Shown here piece by piece: positions 1-7,767 of a stretch of 35,963 nucleotides of DNA; within the stretch, counting starts at the first letter, position 1, and the number at the start of each line of letters is the position of its first letter. Location: positions 1-35,963 of the forward strand of contig DIST01000058.1 in the NCBI GenBank assembly GCA_002421645.1, in the 5' to 3' direction. The notes under the pieces were generated by a model. It made no database searches, was not told where the DNA came from, and saw only the letters and a program-made list of their open reading frames with translations. The translations under genes and the position numbers were made by a program. Source of the DNA: Flavobacterium sp. UBA6203 (GTDB taxonomy: Bacteria; Bacteroidota; Bacteroidia; Flavobacteriales; Flavobacteriaceae).

Positions 1-1
1 T

Positions 2-661
2 GATGATTATGTGTTGAGAAGTATTGATATTTTATCGCTACATGGTTTAGTTTTGCGCACCATTGAAGATGATTTTGCAGGAAGAATTAGAAATGCTGGT
101 GTTCGAATTACTGGAGCAAATTTTATTCCGCCAAATGCTAATAAAGTTTCTGATTTGTTAGACGAATTAATTCAATTTATAAATGAAAATCCGTTGCAAT
201 TGAATGATATTGAATTGGCTACTGTTTTTCATCACAAATTAGTTTGGATTCATCCTTTTTTTGATGGAAATGGAAGAACCGTTCGTTTGGCAATGAATTT
301 ATTGCTCATGCGAAGAGGTTTTCCGCCGGCAATCATCTTAAAAAATGATAGAAAAAAGTATTACGATGCTTTAAATCAGGCTAATAATGGTAACTATCAA
401 AAGTTAACGTTGTTAATGTGTCAAGCTTTGGAAAGAACGGTTAATATCTACTTAACTTCTATTCCAAGCGATAATGAGGATGAATATCAATCTATTGCTA
501 ATATTGTTAGTGAACCTAATACTCCTTACAGTCAAGAATATGTTAGTTTGTTAGCGCGTCAAGGAAAAATTGATGCTTATAAAGAAGGAAAAAATTGGGT
601 CACAACAAAAAAAGCCATCAACGATTACATATCTAATAGACAAAGAAAGCGTTTGTTATAG
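2..661 (+). CDS. Fic family protein with C-terminal helix-turn-helix (5' end outside window)
   Basis: The reading frame is open from base 2, so the N-terminus lies upstream of the window. The GTG at 11 is only the first possible internal start. The Fic signature HPFFDGNGRTVR (codons 251-286) is complete, with the catalytic His, the phosphate-binding acidic residue and Gly-Asn-Gly-Arg. Fic enzymes transfer AMP or related groups from nucleotides to target hydroxyls. The last 45 residues (SQEYVSLLARQGKIDAYKEG, then W and a terminal NDYI) look like an excisionase/MerR-type helix-turn-helix, so the protein may also bind DNA. Any N-terminal inhibitory helix is not visible. The terminator hairpin begins inside the last codons. 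The Fic call is firm; the target is unknown. Confidence 0.9.
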   Translation, partial: DDYVLRSIDILSLHGLVLRTIEDDFAGRIRNAGVRITGANFIPPNANKVSDLLDELIQFINENPLQLNDIELATVFHHKLVWIHPFFDGNGRTVRLAMNLLLMRRGFPPAIILKNDRKKYYDALNQANNGNYQKLTLLMCQALERTVNIYLTSIPSDNEDEYQSIANIVSEPNTPYSQEYVSLLARQGKIDAYKEGKNWVTTKKAINDYISNRQRKRLL

Positions 662-678
662 CGCTTTCTTTTTTTATT
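642..678 (+). terminator. Intrinsic terminator after the Fic gene
   Basis: AAAGAAAGCG (642-651) pairs with CGCTTTCTTT (662-671) around a 10-nt loop, followed by a T run. The left arm is coding sequence and the loop contains the TAG stop. Confidence 0.8.
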
Positions 679-719
679 TTCTTCACATTTGTCTACCACA
701 AAAATTGAATTGAAATCAG

Positions 720-727
720 TATCTTTG
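720..727 (+). promoter_or_regulatory. -7 box of the uvrA promoter
   Basis: TATCTTTG matches the Bacteroidota sigma-ABfr -7 element TAnnTTTG and lies 18 nt before the uvrA ATG. No TTG occurs at the usual 17-23 nt upstream; a TTTG sits at 688-691 with a 28-nt gap. Confidence 0.55.
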
Positions 728-745
728 CGTTTTGCTTAAAAAAAC

Positions 746-3577
746 ATGCAACACACAGAAGAAACTATCGAAATTATTGGAGCAAGAGCTCATAATCTTA
801 AGAACATAGACGTTACTATTCCGCGCGAAAAACTTGTAGTTATTACAGGTTTATCGGGTTCTGGAAAATCGTCATTGGCTTTTGATACTATTTACGCTGA
901 AGGCCAACGAAGATACATCGAAACCTTCTCAGCTTATGCGCGTCAGTTTTTGGGAGGATTAGAACGCCCTGATGTAGATAAAATCGATGGACTTTCGCCT
1001 GTGATTGCTATTGAGCAAAAAACCACGAGTAAATCACCTCGTTCTACTGTTGGAACGATTACTGAAATATACGATTTCTTACGTTTGTTGTATGCTCGTG
1101 GAGCCGATGCTTACAGTTACAACACAGGTGAAAAAATGGTTTCGTATTCTGATGAGCAAATCAAGCAATTGATTTTAGAGGATTCCAATGGAAAACGCAT
1201 CAATATTTTAGCACCGGTTGTTCGTTCTCGAAAAGGACATTATCGCGAATTATTTGAACAAATTGCCAAACAAGGTTTCTTAAAAGTTCGTGTAAATGGT
1301 GAGATTCGTGATTTAGAATATGGCATGAAAGTCGATCGTTACAAAACGCATGATATTGAAATCGTAATTGATAGAATGGCGATTAATGCAGAAGAAGATA
1401 CCGATAAACGCCTATCGGAAAGCATCAAAACTGCTATGTATCATGGTGAAGATGTAATGATGGTCATTGAACAAGAAAGCCAAGAAGTCCGTTTTTACAG
1501 TCGTAATTTAATGTGTCCGTCTTCTGGAATTTCGTATCCAAATCCGGAACCAAATAACTTTTCATTCAACTCTCCAAAAGGTGCTTGTCCGTGTTGTAAC
1601 GGATTAGGAACGGTGAATGAAATCAACTTACAGAAAATTATTCCAAATCCGAAATCATCAATTAAAAATGGTGGTTTTGCTCCTTTGGGCGAATATAAAA
1701 GTTCGTGGATTTTCAAGCAATTGGAAATTATCACACAAAAATATGATTTCAAAATAACCGATGCTATCGAAACCATTCCGCAAGAAGCAATGGACATGAT
1801 TTTGTATGGTGGAAACGAAAAATTCTCAGTCGTTTCAAAGGTTATGGGAATTACGAAAGATTATAAAATCGATTTCGAAGGAATTTCGAATTTCATTAAA
1901 AATCAATACGATAATTCCGATTCGGCAAGTATCAAACGTTGGGCAAAAGAGTTTATGGACGAAAACGATTGTCCAGAATGTAAAGGAACGCGTTTGAGAA
2001 AAGAGTCGTTGTATTTCAAATTAAACGGAAAAAATATCGGTGAATTAGTCCAAATGGACGTTGCCGAATTATCCGAATGGTTTGCCGATTTACCGAATCA
2101 TCTTTCTGAAAAACAACAAGTTATTGCAACTGAAATTTTAAAAGAAATTACTGCGAGATTACAATTTTTATTAGATGTTGGTCTGAATTATTTATCACTA
2201 AACCGAAGTTCAAAATCACTTTCAGGTGGTGAGGCGCAACGTATTCGATTGGCTACGCAAATTGGTTCGCAATTGGTTGGGGTTCTTTATATTTTAGATG
2301 AGCCAAGTATTGGTTTGCACCAACGAGACAACGAAAGATTAATTAAATCGTTAGAAAGTTTACGCGATATCGGAAATTCAGTAATCGTTGTGGAACATGA
2401 CAAAGACATGATTGAACGCGCCGATTATGTGATTGATATTGGTCCGAAAGCTGGTCGTTTTGGTGGTCAAATTATTAGCAAAGGAACTCCGAAAGAATTG
2501 TTGAAAGAAAATACCATTACGGCTCAGTACATGAATGGTAAAATGCAGATTGAAGTTCCAAAAACTCGTCGTGAAGGAAACGGAAAATCAATCAAATTAT
2601 CAGGAGCAACTGGGAATAATTTGAAGAATGTTTCGATTGAAATTCCGTTAGGAAAATTAGTTTGTGTTACTGGAGTTTCAGGAAGTGGAAAATCGACTTT
2701 GATTAACGAAACATTGTATCCAATTTTAAACGCACATTTTTTCAATGCAGTTAAGAAACCACAGCCTTACAAAAAAATTGAAGGTTTAGAACATATTGAT
2801 AAAGTAATTGACATCGACCAAAGTCCGATTGGAAGAACTCCACGTTCCAATCCAGCGACTTATACGGATGTGTTTTCGGAAATAAGAACTTTGTTTACCC
2901 AAGTTCCTGAAGCAATGATTCGTGGCTACAAACCAGGAAGATTTAGTTTTAATGTAAAAGGTGGTCGTTGTGAAACGTGTGAAGGTTCGGGAGTTCGAAC
3001 GATTGAAATGAGCTTTTTACCTGATGTTTATGTAGAATGTGAAACCTGTATGGGTAAACGTTTCAACAGAGAAACATTAGAAATTCGCTACAAAGGAAAA
3101 TCGATTTCGGATGTATTGAACATGACGGTAGATGAAGCGGTTGATTTCTTCGAAAATATTCCAAAAATTTATCGAAAAGTAAAAACAATTCAGGATGTTG
3201 GATTGGGATATATCACTTTAGGTCAACAAAGCACAACGCTTTCTGGCGGTGAAGCACAACGTATCAAATTAGCAACAGAACTTTCTAAAAAAGATACAGG
3301 AAATACCTTTTATATTTTAGACGAACCTACAACAGGTTTACATTTTGAAGATATTCGAGTTCTTATGGATGTCATCAACAAGTTAGTTGATAAAGGAAAC
3401 ACGGTGTTAATTATCGAACATAATTTAGATGTGGTAAAATTATCAGATTATGTAATTGATATTGGTTATGAAGGAGGAAAAGGTGGAGGAGAAGTAGTAG
3501 CTAAAGGGACTCCAGAGGAAATCGTAAAAAATAAAAAAAGTTATACGGCGCAGTTTTTGAAAAAAGAATTATCTTAG
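746..3577 (+). CDS. uvrA: UvrA, excinuclease ABC subunit A
   Basis: The 943-residue length is typical. UvrA is the damage-sensing ATPase of nucleotide excision repair and loads UvrB on lesions. Visible elements in order are Walker A 1 (GLSGSGKS, residues 35-42), first signature [12 protein letters not shown] from 492, Walker A 2 (GVSGSGKST, 643-651), the C-X2-C-X19-C-X2-C zinc module (C742, C745, C765, C768) and second signature [12 protein letters not shown] from 832. The other zinc site is altered: CPSS at 257-260 pairs with CPCC at 281-284, so one cysteine of the usual first CxxC is missing. The start ATG lies 18 nt after a good -7 box. The LOG-family gene follows 88 nt downstream with no clear terminator between, so some readthrough is possible. 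Confidence 0.98.
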   Translation: MQHTEETIEIIGARAHNLKNIDVTIPREKLVVITGLSGSGKSSLAFDTIYAEGQRRYIETFSAYARQFLGGLERPDVDKIDGLSPVIAIEQKTTSKSPRSTVGTITEIYDFLRLLYARGADAYSYNTGEKMVSYSDEQIKQLILEDSNGKRINILAPVVRSRKGHYRELFEQIAKQGFLKVRVNGEIRDLEYGMKVDRYKTHDIEIVIDRMAINAEEDTDKRLSESIKTAMYHGEDVMMVIEQESQEVRFYSRNLMCPSSGISYPNPEPNNFSFNSPKGACPCCNGLGTVNEINLQKIIPNPKSSIKNGGFAPLGEYKSSWIFKQLEIITQKYDFKITDAIETIPQEAMDMILYGGNEKFSVVSKVMGITKDYKIDFEGISNFIKNQYDNSDSASIKRWAKEFMDENDCPECKGTRLRKESLYFKLNGKNIGELVQMDVAELSEWFADLPNHLSEKQQVIATEILKEITARLQFLLDVGLNYLSLNRSSKSLSGGEAQRIRLATQIGSQLVGVLYILDEPSIGLHQRDNERLIKSLESLRDIGNSVIVVEHDKDMIERADYVIDIGPKAGRFGGQIISKGTPKELLKENTITAQYMNGKMQIEVPKTRREGNGKSIKLSGATGNNLKNVSIEIPLGKLVCVTGVSGSGKSTLINETLYPILNAHFFNAVKKPQPYKKIEGLEHIDKVIDIDQSPIGRTPRSNPATYTDVFSEIRTLFTQVPEAMIRGYKPGRFSFNVKGGRCETCEGSGVRTIEMSFLPDVYVECETCMGKRFNRETLEIRYKGKSISDVLNMTVDEAVDFFENIPKIYRKVKTIQDVGLGYITLGQQSTTLSGGEAQRIKLATELSKKDTGNTFYILDEPTTGLHFEDIRVLMDVINKLVDKGNTVLIIEHNLDVVKLSDYVIDIGYEGGKGGGEVVAKGTPEEIVKNKKSYTAQFLKKELS

Positions 3578-3633
3578 CAACCTAATTACTACACACAACA
3601 ACACTGCTAAAACTTTATTTTTTAATCGTAATA

Positions 3634-3647
3634 GTTTGTTTACAAAC
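3634..3647. promoter_or_regulatory. 14-bp palindrome upstream of the LOG-family gene
   Basis: GTTTGT-TT-ACAAAC is a perfect inverted repeat with a 2-nt centre, 18 nt before the chosen ATG at 3666. It could be an operator or part of a promoter (TAGTTTG is close to the -7 element but one base short). Function is unproven. Confidence 0.3.
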
Positions 3648-3665
3648 AAATTAACTAAAATTACT

Positions 3666-4391
3666 ATGGCAGCAGATCAGTACGAAAACGAAGAACACAG
3701 AATTCAAGAGAAATTCAAGCAAAAAACTTGGAATGAAATAAGAACCAATGATTCATGGGCAATTTTTAAAATCATGTCAGAATTCGTAAACGGTTACGAA
3801 TCGATGGGTAGAATTGGTCCTTGTGTCTCTATTTTTGGTTCAGCAAGAACAAAACCAGAAGACAAATATTATTTGTTAGCTGAAAAAATCGCTTATAAAA
3901 TCAGTAAAGCGGGTTACGGTGTAATTACCGGTGGTGGTCCTGGTATCATGGAAGCAGGAAACAAAGGAGCGCATTACGGTGGAGGAACTTCGGTAGGTTT
4001 AAACATCGAATTGCCTTTTGAGCAACACTTTAATCCGTATATCGATAAAGACAAGAACTTAAACTTTGATTACTTCTTTGTGAGAAAAGTAATGTTTGTA
4101 AAATATTCGCAAGGTTTCGTGGTAATGCCAGGAGGTTTTGGAACATTAGACGAATTATTCGAAGCGGTTACATTAATTCAAACCAAGAAAATTGGAAAAT
4201 TCCCAATTATTTTGGTGGGAACCGAATTTTGGTCAGGTTTATTAGATTGGATTAAAACCGTTATGATTGACAAAATGAAAAACGCCAATCCAGAAGATAT
4301 GAATTTAATCAAAGTAGTTGATACAGAAGATGAGGTATTGGAAGCATTAGATAATTTCTATAAAAAATACAATTTGTCTCCTAACTTCTAA
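3666..4391 (+). CDS. LOG-family / TIGR00730 Rossmann-fold protein
   Basis: The protein has 241 residues from ATG 3666. An in-frame ATG at 3636 would add ten residues but overlaps the palindrome and spacer, so the later start is preferred. The lysine-decarboxylase-like (LOG) fold is shown by GGGPGIMEA (89-97), R130-K131 and the PGGFGTLDE signature (145-153), which matches PGGxGTxxE. Characterised relatives are cytokinin riboside 5'-monophosphate phosphoribohydrolases, which cleave the N-glycosidic bond of nucleoside monophosphates. In bacteria the physiological substrate is often unclear. The gene follows uvrA in the same direction and ends just before a strong terminator. Family assignment is firm; substrate is inferred. 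Confidence 0.88.
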   Translation: MAADQYENEEHRIQEKFKQKTWNEIRTNDSWAIFKIMSEFVNGYESMGRIGPCVSIFGSARTKPEDKYYLLAEKIAYKISKAGYGVITGGGPGIMEAGNKGAHYGGGTSVGLNIELPFEQHFNPYIDKDKNLNFDYFFVRKVMFVKYSQGFVVMPGGFGTLDELFEAVTLIQTKKIGKFPIILVGTEFWSGLLDWIKTVMIDKMKNANPEDMNLIKVVDTEDEVLEALDNFYKKYNLSPNF

Positions 4392-4398
4392 AAAGCAA

Positions 4399-4428
4399 AA
4401 GTCCTTCAAAACGAAGGACTTTTTTTAT
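4399..4428. terminator. Bidirectional terminator between convergent genes
   Basis: AAGTCCTTC (4399-4407) pairs with GAAGGACTT (4413-4421) around AAAAC. A T run follows on the plus strand and an A run precedes it, so it can serve both the LOG gene and the convergent hydrolase gene. Confidence 0.85.
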
Positions 4429-5288
4429 TTTGAAATAAATTCTTTAATCTTGTTTATCACAGCTTCATCACCTAAAATTTTTCGATGCCCTAAACCTTCC
4501 GTAATCACCAATTCTGAACCCTGTAAATGTTCGTGAATATGATAAGCCGCTTTCACGGAAACATCATCATCTTCTTTATCATGCATAATTAAAACTGGAA
4601 TTTTAATTTCTTTAGCCGCTTTGTAAGCTGAATAATCATCCATTTTTCCAACAAAACGTTTTTCGAAATGATCTCGTAATTTGATACCGTATTCTGGTTT
4701 TAATTGTAATTTCTTGATAAAATCATCAATGATGTCTTGAATGATATCTCCAGCTCCAATGGTAACTGCTTTTTTAACATTCAAATTTTGTTTAATCGCA
4801 TTCAAAACCGACATACCGCCAAGCGAATGTCCAATGGCAAATTCAAAAGAACCGTATTGTTTTTCCAATTCTAAAATGGAAGCAATAAATTCGGTCATTA
4901 TCGAATAATTTCCTTTTGATTTCCCATGTGCTGGTGCATCAAAACTTATCGTCATGTAGCCCAATTTTAGTAATTCATCAGCAATTTTTACTAATTGCGT
5001 TCCTCTACCAGACCATCCGTGAACTAAAAGTACTTTTTTATCGCTTTTGCCATATTCATACAATACGATTTCTTTATTTATGGCACGAACTAAAATACTT
5101 TTTTGTAGACTTTCGCGTTCCATGTGTAATTCGCGCTTTGGTAATTTATGGCGAATTGGAGTGGTAAAAAGTTTAGCCGCAAATTTAGTTGTTAAACTAG
5201 GAGAAATAGCTTGCAAAAATTTTGCTGTATACAAAATAATTTTAGGTATTTCTATAACTTGTGATTGCTTTTGTTTCTTTTTTGGCAT
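4425..5288 (-). CDS. Alpha/beta hydrolase
   Basis: This is a 287-residue soluble serine hydrolase fold. The oxyanion-hole region HGWSGRG follows strand 3 near residue 90. The nucleophile elbow is GHSLGG (S155), a likely acid is D240 in HDKEDDDV, and the catalytic His is H268 in GLGHRK. The SFDAPAHGKS segment is typical of proline-iminopeptidase/lysophospholipase-like members. There is no clear signal peptide; the first ten residues are rich in Lys and Gln. The start ATG gives a 155-bp divergent spacer with the M48 gene. The substrate cannot be read from sequence: esterase, thioesterase or lysophospholipase are all possible. Confidence 0.85.
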   Translation of the reverse strand: MPKKKQKQSQVIEIPKIILYTAKFLQAISPSLTTKFAAKLFTTPIRHKLPKRELHMERESLQKSILVRAINKEIVLYEYGKSDKKVLLVHGWSGRGTQLVKIADELLKLGYMTISFDAPAHGKSKGNYSIMTEFIASILELEKQYGSFEFAIGHSLGGMSVLNAIKQNLNVKKAVTIGAGDIIQDIIDDFIKKLQLKPEYGIKLRDHFEKRFVGKMDDYSAYKAAKEIKIPVLIMHDKEDDDVSVKAAYHIHEHLQGSELVITEGLGHRKILGDEAVINKIKEFISK

Positions 5289-5420
5289 TATTAAATTTTT
5301 TGCGAAGTTACAAATAATGGAGTTTCAGGATGAAAATTTCCATATAAAATAAAGTTAAATTACGTTTTTAAATTGTAATAATTTTGATGTTGGATTTTTA
5401 AAATTTAAAAGTATAAATCG

Positions 5421-5428
5421 TATTTTTG
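5421..5428 (+). promoter_or_regulatory. -7 box of the M48 peptidase gene
   Basis: TATTTTTG fits TAnnTTTG and ends 15 nt before ATG 5444. It rules out the upstream in-frame start at 5426, which overlaps the box. The nearest spaced TTG (5390-5392) lies 28 nt upstream. Confidence 0.55.
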
Positions 5429-5443
5429 TTAAAAATTAATCTT

Positions 5444-6262
5444 ATGAATAACAAAACTAAAATTATCGCCCTAGCACTTTTAGTAATCGTAATATCATGT
5501 GCAAAAAACCCTTTTACAGGTAAAAATACTTTAGCTCTAGTCCCTAATAGTGAAATTTTACCATCTGCTTTTCAGCAGTATAATCAGTTTTTATCTGAAA
5601 ATAAAGTAATTACAGGAACTAATGATGCTAAAAAAGTAGAAACTGTTGGTACAAAAATTAAAGTAGCGGCTGAACGTTGGTTAAATGCAAACGGATATGC
5701 TACTTATTTAAATGGATATGCATGGGAATATAAATTAGTTGAGAGTAAAGAAGTTAATGCATGGTGTATGCCTGGTGGTAAAATTGTTTTTTACACTGGA
5801 ATTTTACCTATTTGTAAAGATGATGCAGGTATGGCTACTGTTATGGGACACGAAGTGGCTCATGCTTTAGCTAATCATGGTCAACAAAGAATGAGTGCTG
5901 GTGTATTGCAACAAGCTGGTGCTGCTGGTGTTGCAGTCGCAACAGGAAATAAATCTAAAGAAACACAACAAATTGCAATGACAGCTTATGGAGCTACTAC
6001 TCAATTTGGTGGAATGTTACCTTTTAGTAGAGCACATGAAAGTGAAGCCGATATGATTGGATTAACCTTAATGGCAATTGCAGGTTATAATCCTGATACA
6101 GCTGTTGCTTTCTGGGAAAGAATGGCAGCACAATCTGGAGGGCAAGCACCACCAGAATTTATGAGTACGCACCCTAGTAATGCTACTCGTATCGCTAAGA
6201 TTAAGGAATTAATTCCACAAGCAAAAGCTGAAGCTGCTAAGTTTGGAGTAACTTTTAAATAA
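5444..6262 (+). CDS. M48-family metallopeptidase, lipoprotein (LoiP/BepA-like)
   Basis: The protein has 272 residues from ATG 5444. A short hydrophobic signal ends in the lipobox VISC with C19 as the lipidated residue, so it is likely anchored in the outer membrane facing the periplasm. The zinc site is HEVAH (136-140), with the third ligand E199 in ESEAD and D203 conserved. The C-terminal STHPSNATRI segment is typical of the LoiP/YggG/BepA group. It has no C-terminal TPR repeats and so resembles LoiP more than BepA. The likely role is quality control of periplasmic or outer-membrane proteins. It is monocistronic, with its own promoter and a strong terminator downstream. Confidence 0.92.
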   Translation: MNNKTKIIALALLVIVISCAKNPFTGKNTLALVPNSEILPSAFQQYNQFLSENKVITGTNDAKKVETVGTKIKVAAERWLNANGYATYLNGYAWEYKLVESKEVNAWCMPGGKIVFYTGILPICKDDAGMATVMGHEVAHALANHGQQRMSAGVLQQAGAAGVAVATGNKSKETQQIAMTAYGATTQFGGMLPFSRAHESEADMIGLTLMAIAGYNPDTAVAFWERMAAQSGGQAPPEFMSTHPSNATRIAKIKELIPQAKAEAAKFGVTFK

Positions 6263-6285
6263 TTAAAAAATTACTATTATATTTG

Positions 6286-6310
6286 AATCCCGACACTGTC
6301 GGGATTTTTT
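6286..6310 (+). terminator. Intrinsic terminator after the M48 gene
   Basis: AATCCCGACA (6286-6295) and TGTCGGGATT (6297-6306) are perfect inverted arms around a single base, followed by T6. It lies inside the longest possible MFS reading frame, which argues against the TTG start at 6283. Confidence 0.88.
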
Positions 6311-6327
6311 ATTTAAAAACAATTGCT

Positions 6328-7617
6328 ATGCAACAACTTCAAAAAGGAGATTCAAAACTTTTAAATGCTTGGGCTTTTTACGATTGGGCCAATTCGGTAT
6401 ATGCTTTGGTGATTTCTTCAACTATTTTTCCGTTATATTATGGAGCTTTATTCCGTCAAAAAAATATAGAGGAAATTGGTTTGTTTGGACTTTCAATTCG
6501 AAGTGAAGCTTTAATAAGTTATGTTACTGCTTTAGGATTTTTAATCATTGCTTTTATCTCACCATTATTATCTGGAATTGCCGATTATTTAGGAAATAAG
6601 AAGTTTTTCTTGAAGCTTTTCTGTTATGTTGGCGCTATTTCATGTATGAGTTTGTACTTTTTTTCGTTAGATACGGTGATTTTGAGTTTGGTTTCCTATT
6701 TATTAGCTTTAATAGGTTTTTGGGGAAGTTTAGTTTTCTACAATTCCTATTTACCCGATATTGCTCACAAAGAGCAACAAGATGCTATTAGTGCTAAAGG
6801 ATTTAGTTTGGGTTATGTGGGTAGTGTTGTTTTGTTATTGATTTGTTTAGCAATGGTTATGTTAGTAGCGGATAACCAAAAATTACAAATGATGCGTTAT
6901 TCCTTTCTTTTAGTAGGAGTTTGGTGGTTAGGCTTTAGTCAATATACTTACTACTACTTACCAAATAATAAAAACGAAAACAAACTGCATAAGAATGTAC
7001 TATTCAATGGTTTTAAAGAGTTACGAAAAGTTTGGCAACAAATAAAAGAATTGAAATCCTTACGACGTTATCTAGGAGCATTCTTCGTTTATAGTATGGC
7101 AGTGCAAACGATCATGATTATTGCAGCTTATTTTGGAGAAAAAGAAGTACAATGGGGGAGCGATAGTAATAGAACTATTGGTTTGATTATTAGTATTTTG
7201 GTTATTCAAATTATTGCTATTTTTGGAGCTTTACTTACTTCAAGATTAGTGTTGAAATATGGAAATGTTAAAGTATTAATACTTTTAAATTTCTTATGGA
7301 TTTTAATTTGTACGTATGCTTATTTTGTAATTACACCAAACGATTTTTACATTGCAGCTTTTTTCGTGGGATTAGTAATGGGTGGAATTCAATCGTTATC
7401 ACGTTCAACCTATTCTAAATTTATTCCTGAAGGAACGAATGACACTACTTCGTTCTTTAGTTTTTACGATGTAGCAGAGAAAATCGGAATTGTTATCGGA
7501 ATGTTTACCTATGGCTATATCGCTGATGTTACCGGTAAAATCCAAAATGCCATCTTATTTTTAATCTTATTTTTCGTGATAGGATTGCTTCTTTTGTTGC
7601 GAGTTCCTAAAAAGTAA
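6328..7617 (+). CDS. MFS transporter, UMF1 family
   Basis: The protein has 429 residues from ATG 6328. The longer frame from 6283 runs through a terminator and is rejected. The N-terminal LNAWAFYDWANSVYALV is the hallmark of the UMF1 (Atg22-like) branch of the major facilitator superfamily. About twelve hydrophobic segments are visible, with an intracellular motif GIADYLGNKKF after the second helix and LSRSTYSKFIPEG in the second half. In yeast the relative Atg22 exports amino acids from the vacuole; bacterial substrates are unknown. A TATATTTG word at 6278-6285 precedes the terminator, so the true promoter is uncertain. Confidence 0.88.
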   Translation: MQQLQKGDSKLLNAWAFYDWANSVYALVISSTIFPLYYGALFRQKNIEEIGLFGLSIRSEALISYVTALGFLIIAFISPLLSGIADYLGNKKFFLKLFCYVGAISCMSLYFFSLDTVILSLVSYLLALIGFWGSLVFYNSYLPDIAHKEQQDAISAKGFSLGYVGSVVLLLICLAMVMLVADNQKLQMMRYSFLLVGVWWLGFSQYTYYYLPNNKNENKLHKNVLFNGFKELRKVWQQIKELKSLRRYLGAFFVYSMAVQTIMIIAAYFGEKEVQWGSDSNRTIGLIISILVIQIIAIFGALLTSRLVLKYGNVKVLILLNFLWILICTYAYFVITPNDFYIAAFFVGLVMGGIQSLSRSTYSKFIPEGTNDTTSFFSFYDVAEKIGIVIGMFTYGYIADVTGKIQNAILFLILFFVIGLLLLLRVPKK

Positions 7618-7710
7618 TGTTCTTGGCATACATCTTGAGCTATTACTTCTGAAATTGCTATTTAAAATTATTTTATGATTTGATTATCAATAAAATAGCG
7701 CTTTTCTGCG

Positions 7711-7718
7711 TACCTTTG
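7711..7718 (+). promoter_or_regulatory. -7 box of the lon promoter
   Basis: TACCTTTG fits TAnnTTTG. It ends one base before the in-frame ATG at 7720, so that start would lie at or upstream of the transcription start; this supports the later lon start at 7768. A TTTG is at 7679-7682, 28 nt upstream. Confidence 0.55.
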
Positions 7719-7767
7719 AATGGTATTTCAAATGAATATTACTGACAAAAAGACCATAAATATTATT

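Noticed and set aside
5047..5352. 101-codon frame opposite the alpha/beta hydrolase
   Set aside because: It is antisense to a clear gene with GHSLGG and a full catalytic triad, and has no recognisable domain.
6278..6285. TATATTTG as promoter of the MFS gene
   Set aside because: It stands directly before a strong terminator hairpin, so transcripts from it would be cut short before the gene.
6283..6327. TTG start for the MFS gene
   Set aside because: This extension runs straight through the perfect terminator of the M48 gene; ATG 6328 begins the recognisable family sequence.
7613..7650. Terminator after the MFS gene
   Set aside because: AGTAAT/ATTACT could pair, but the stem is short and AT-rich, the loop is long and no T run follows.
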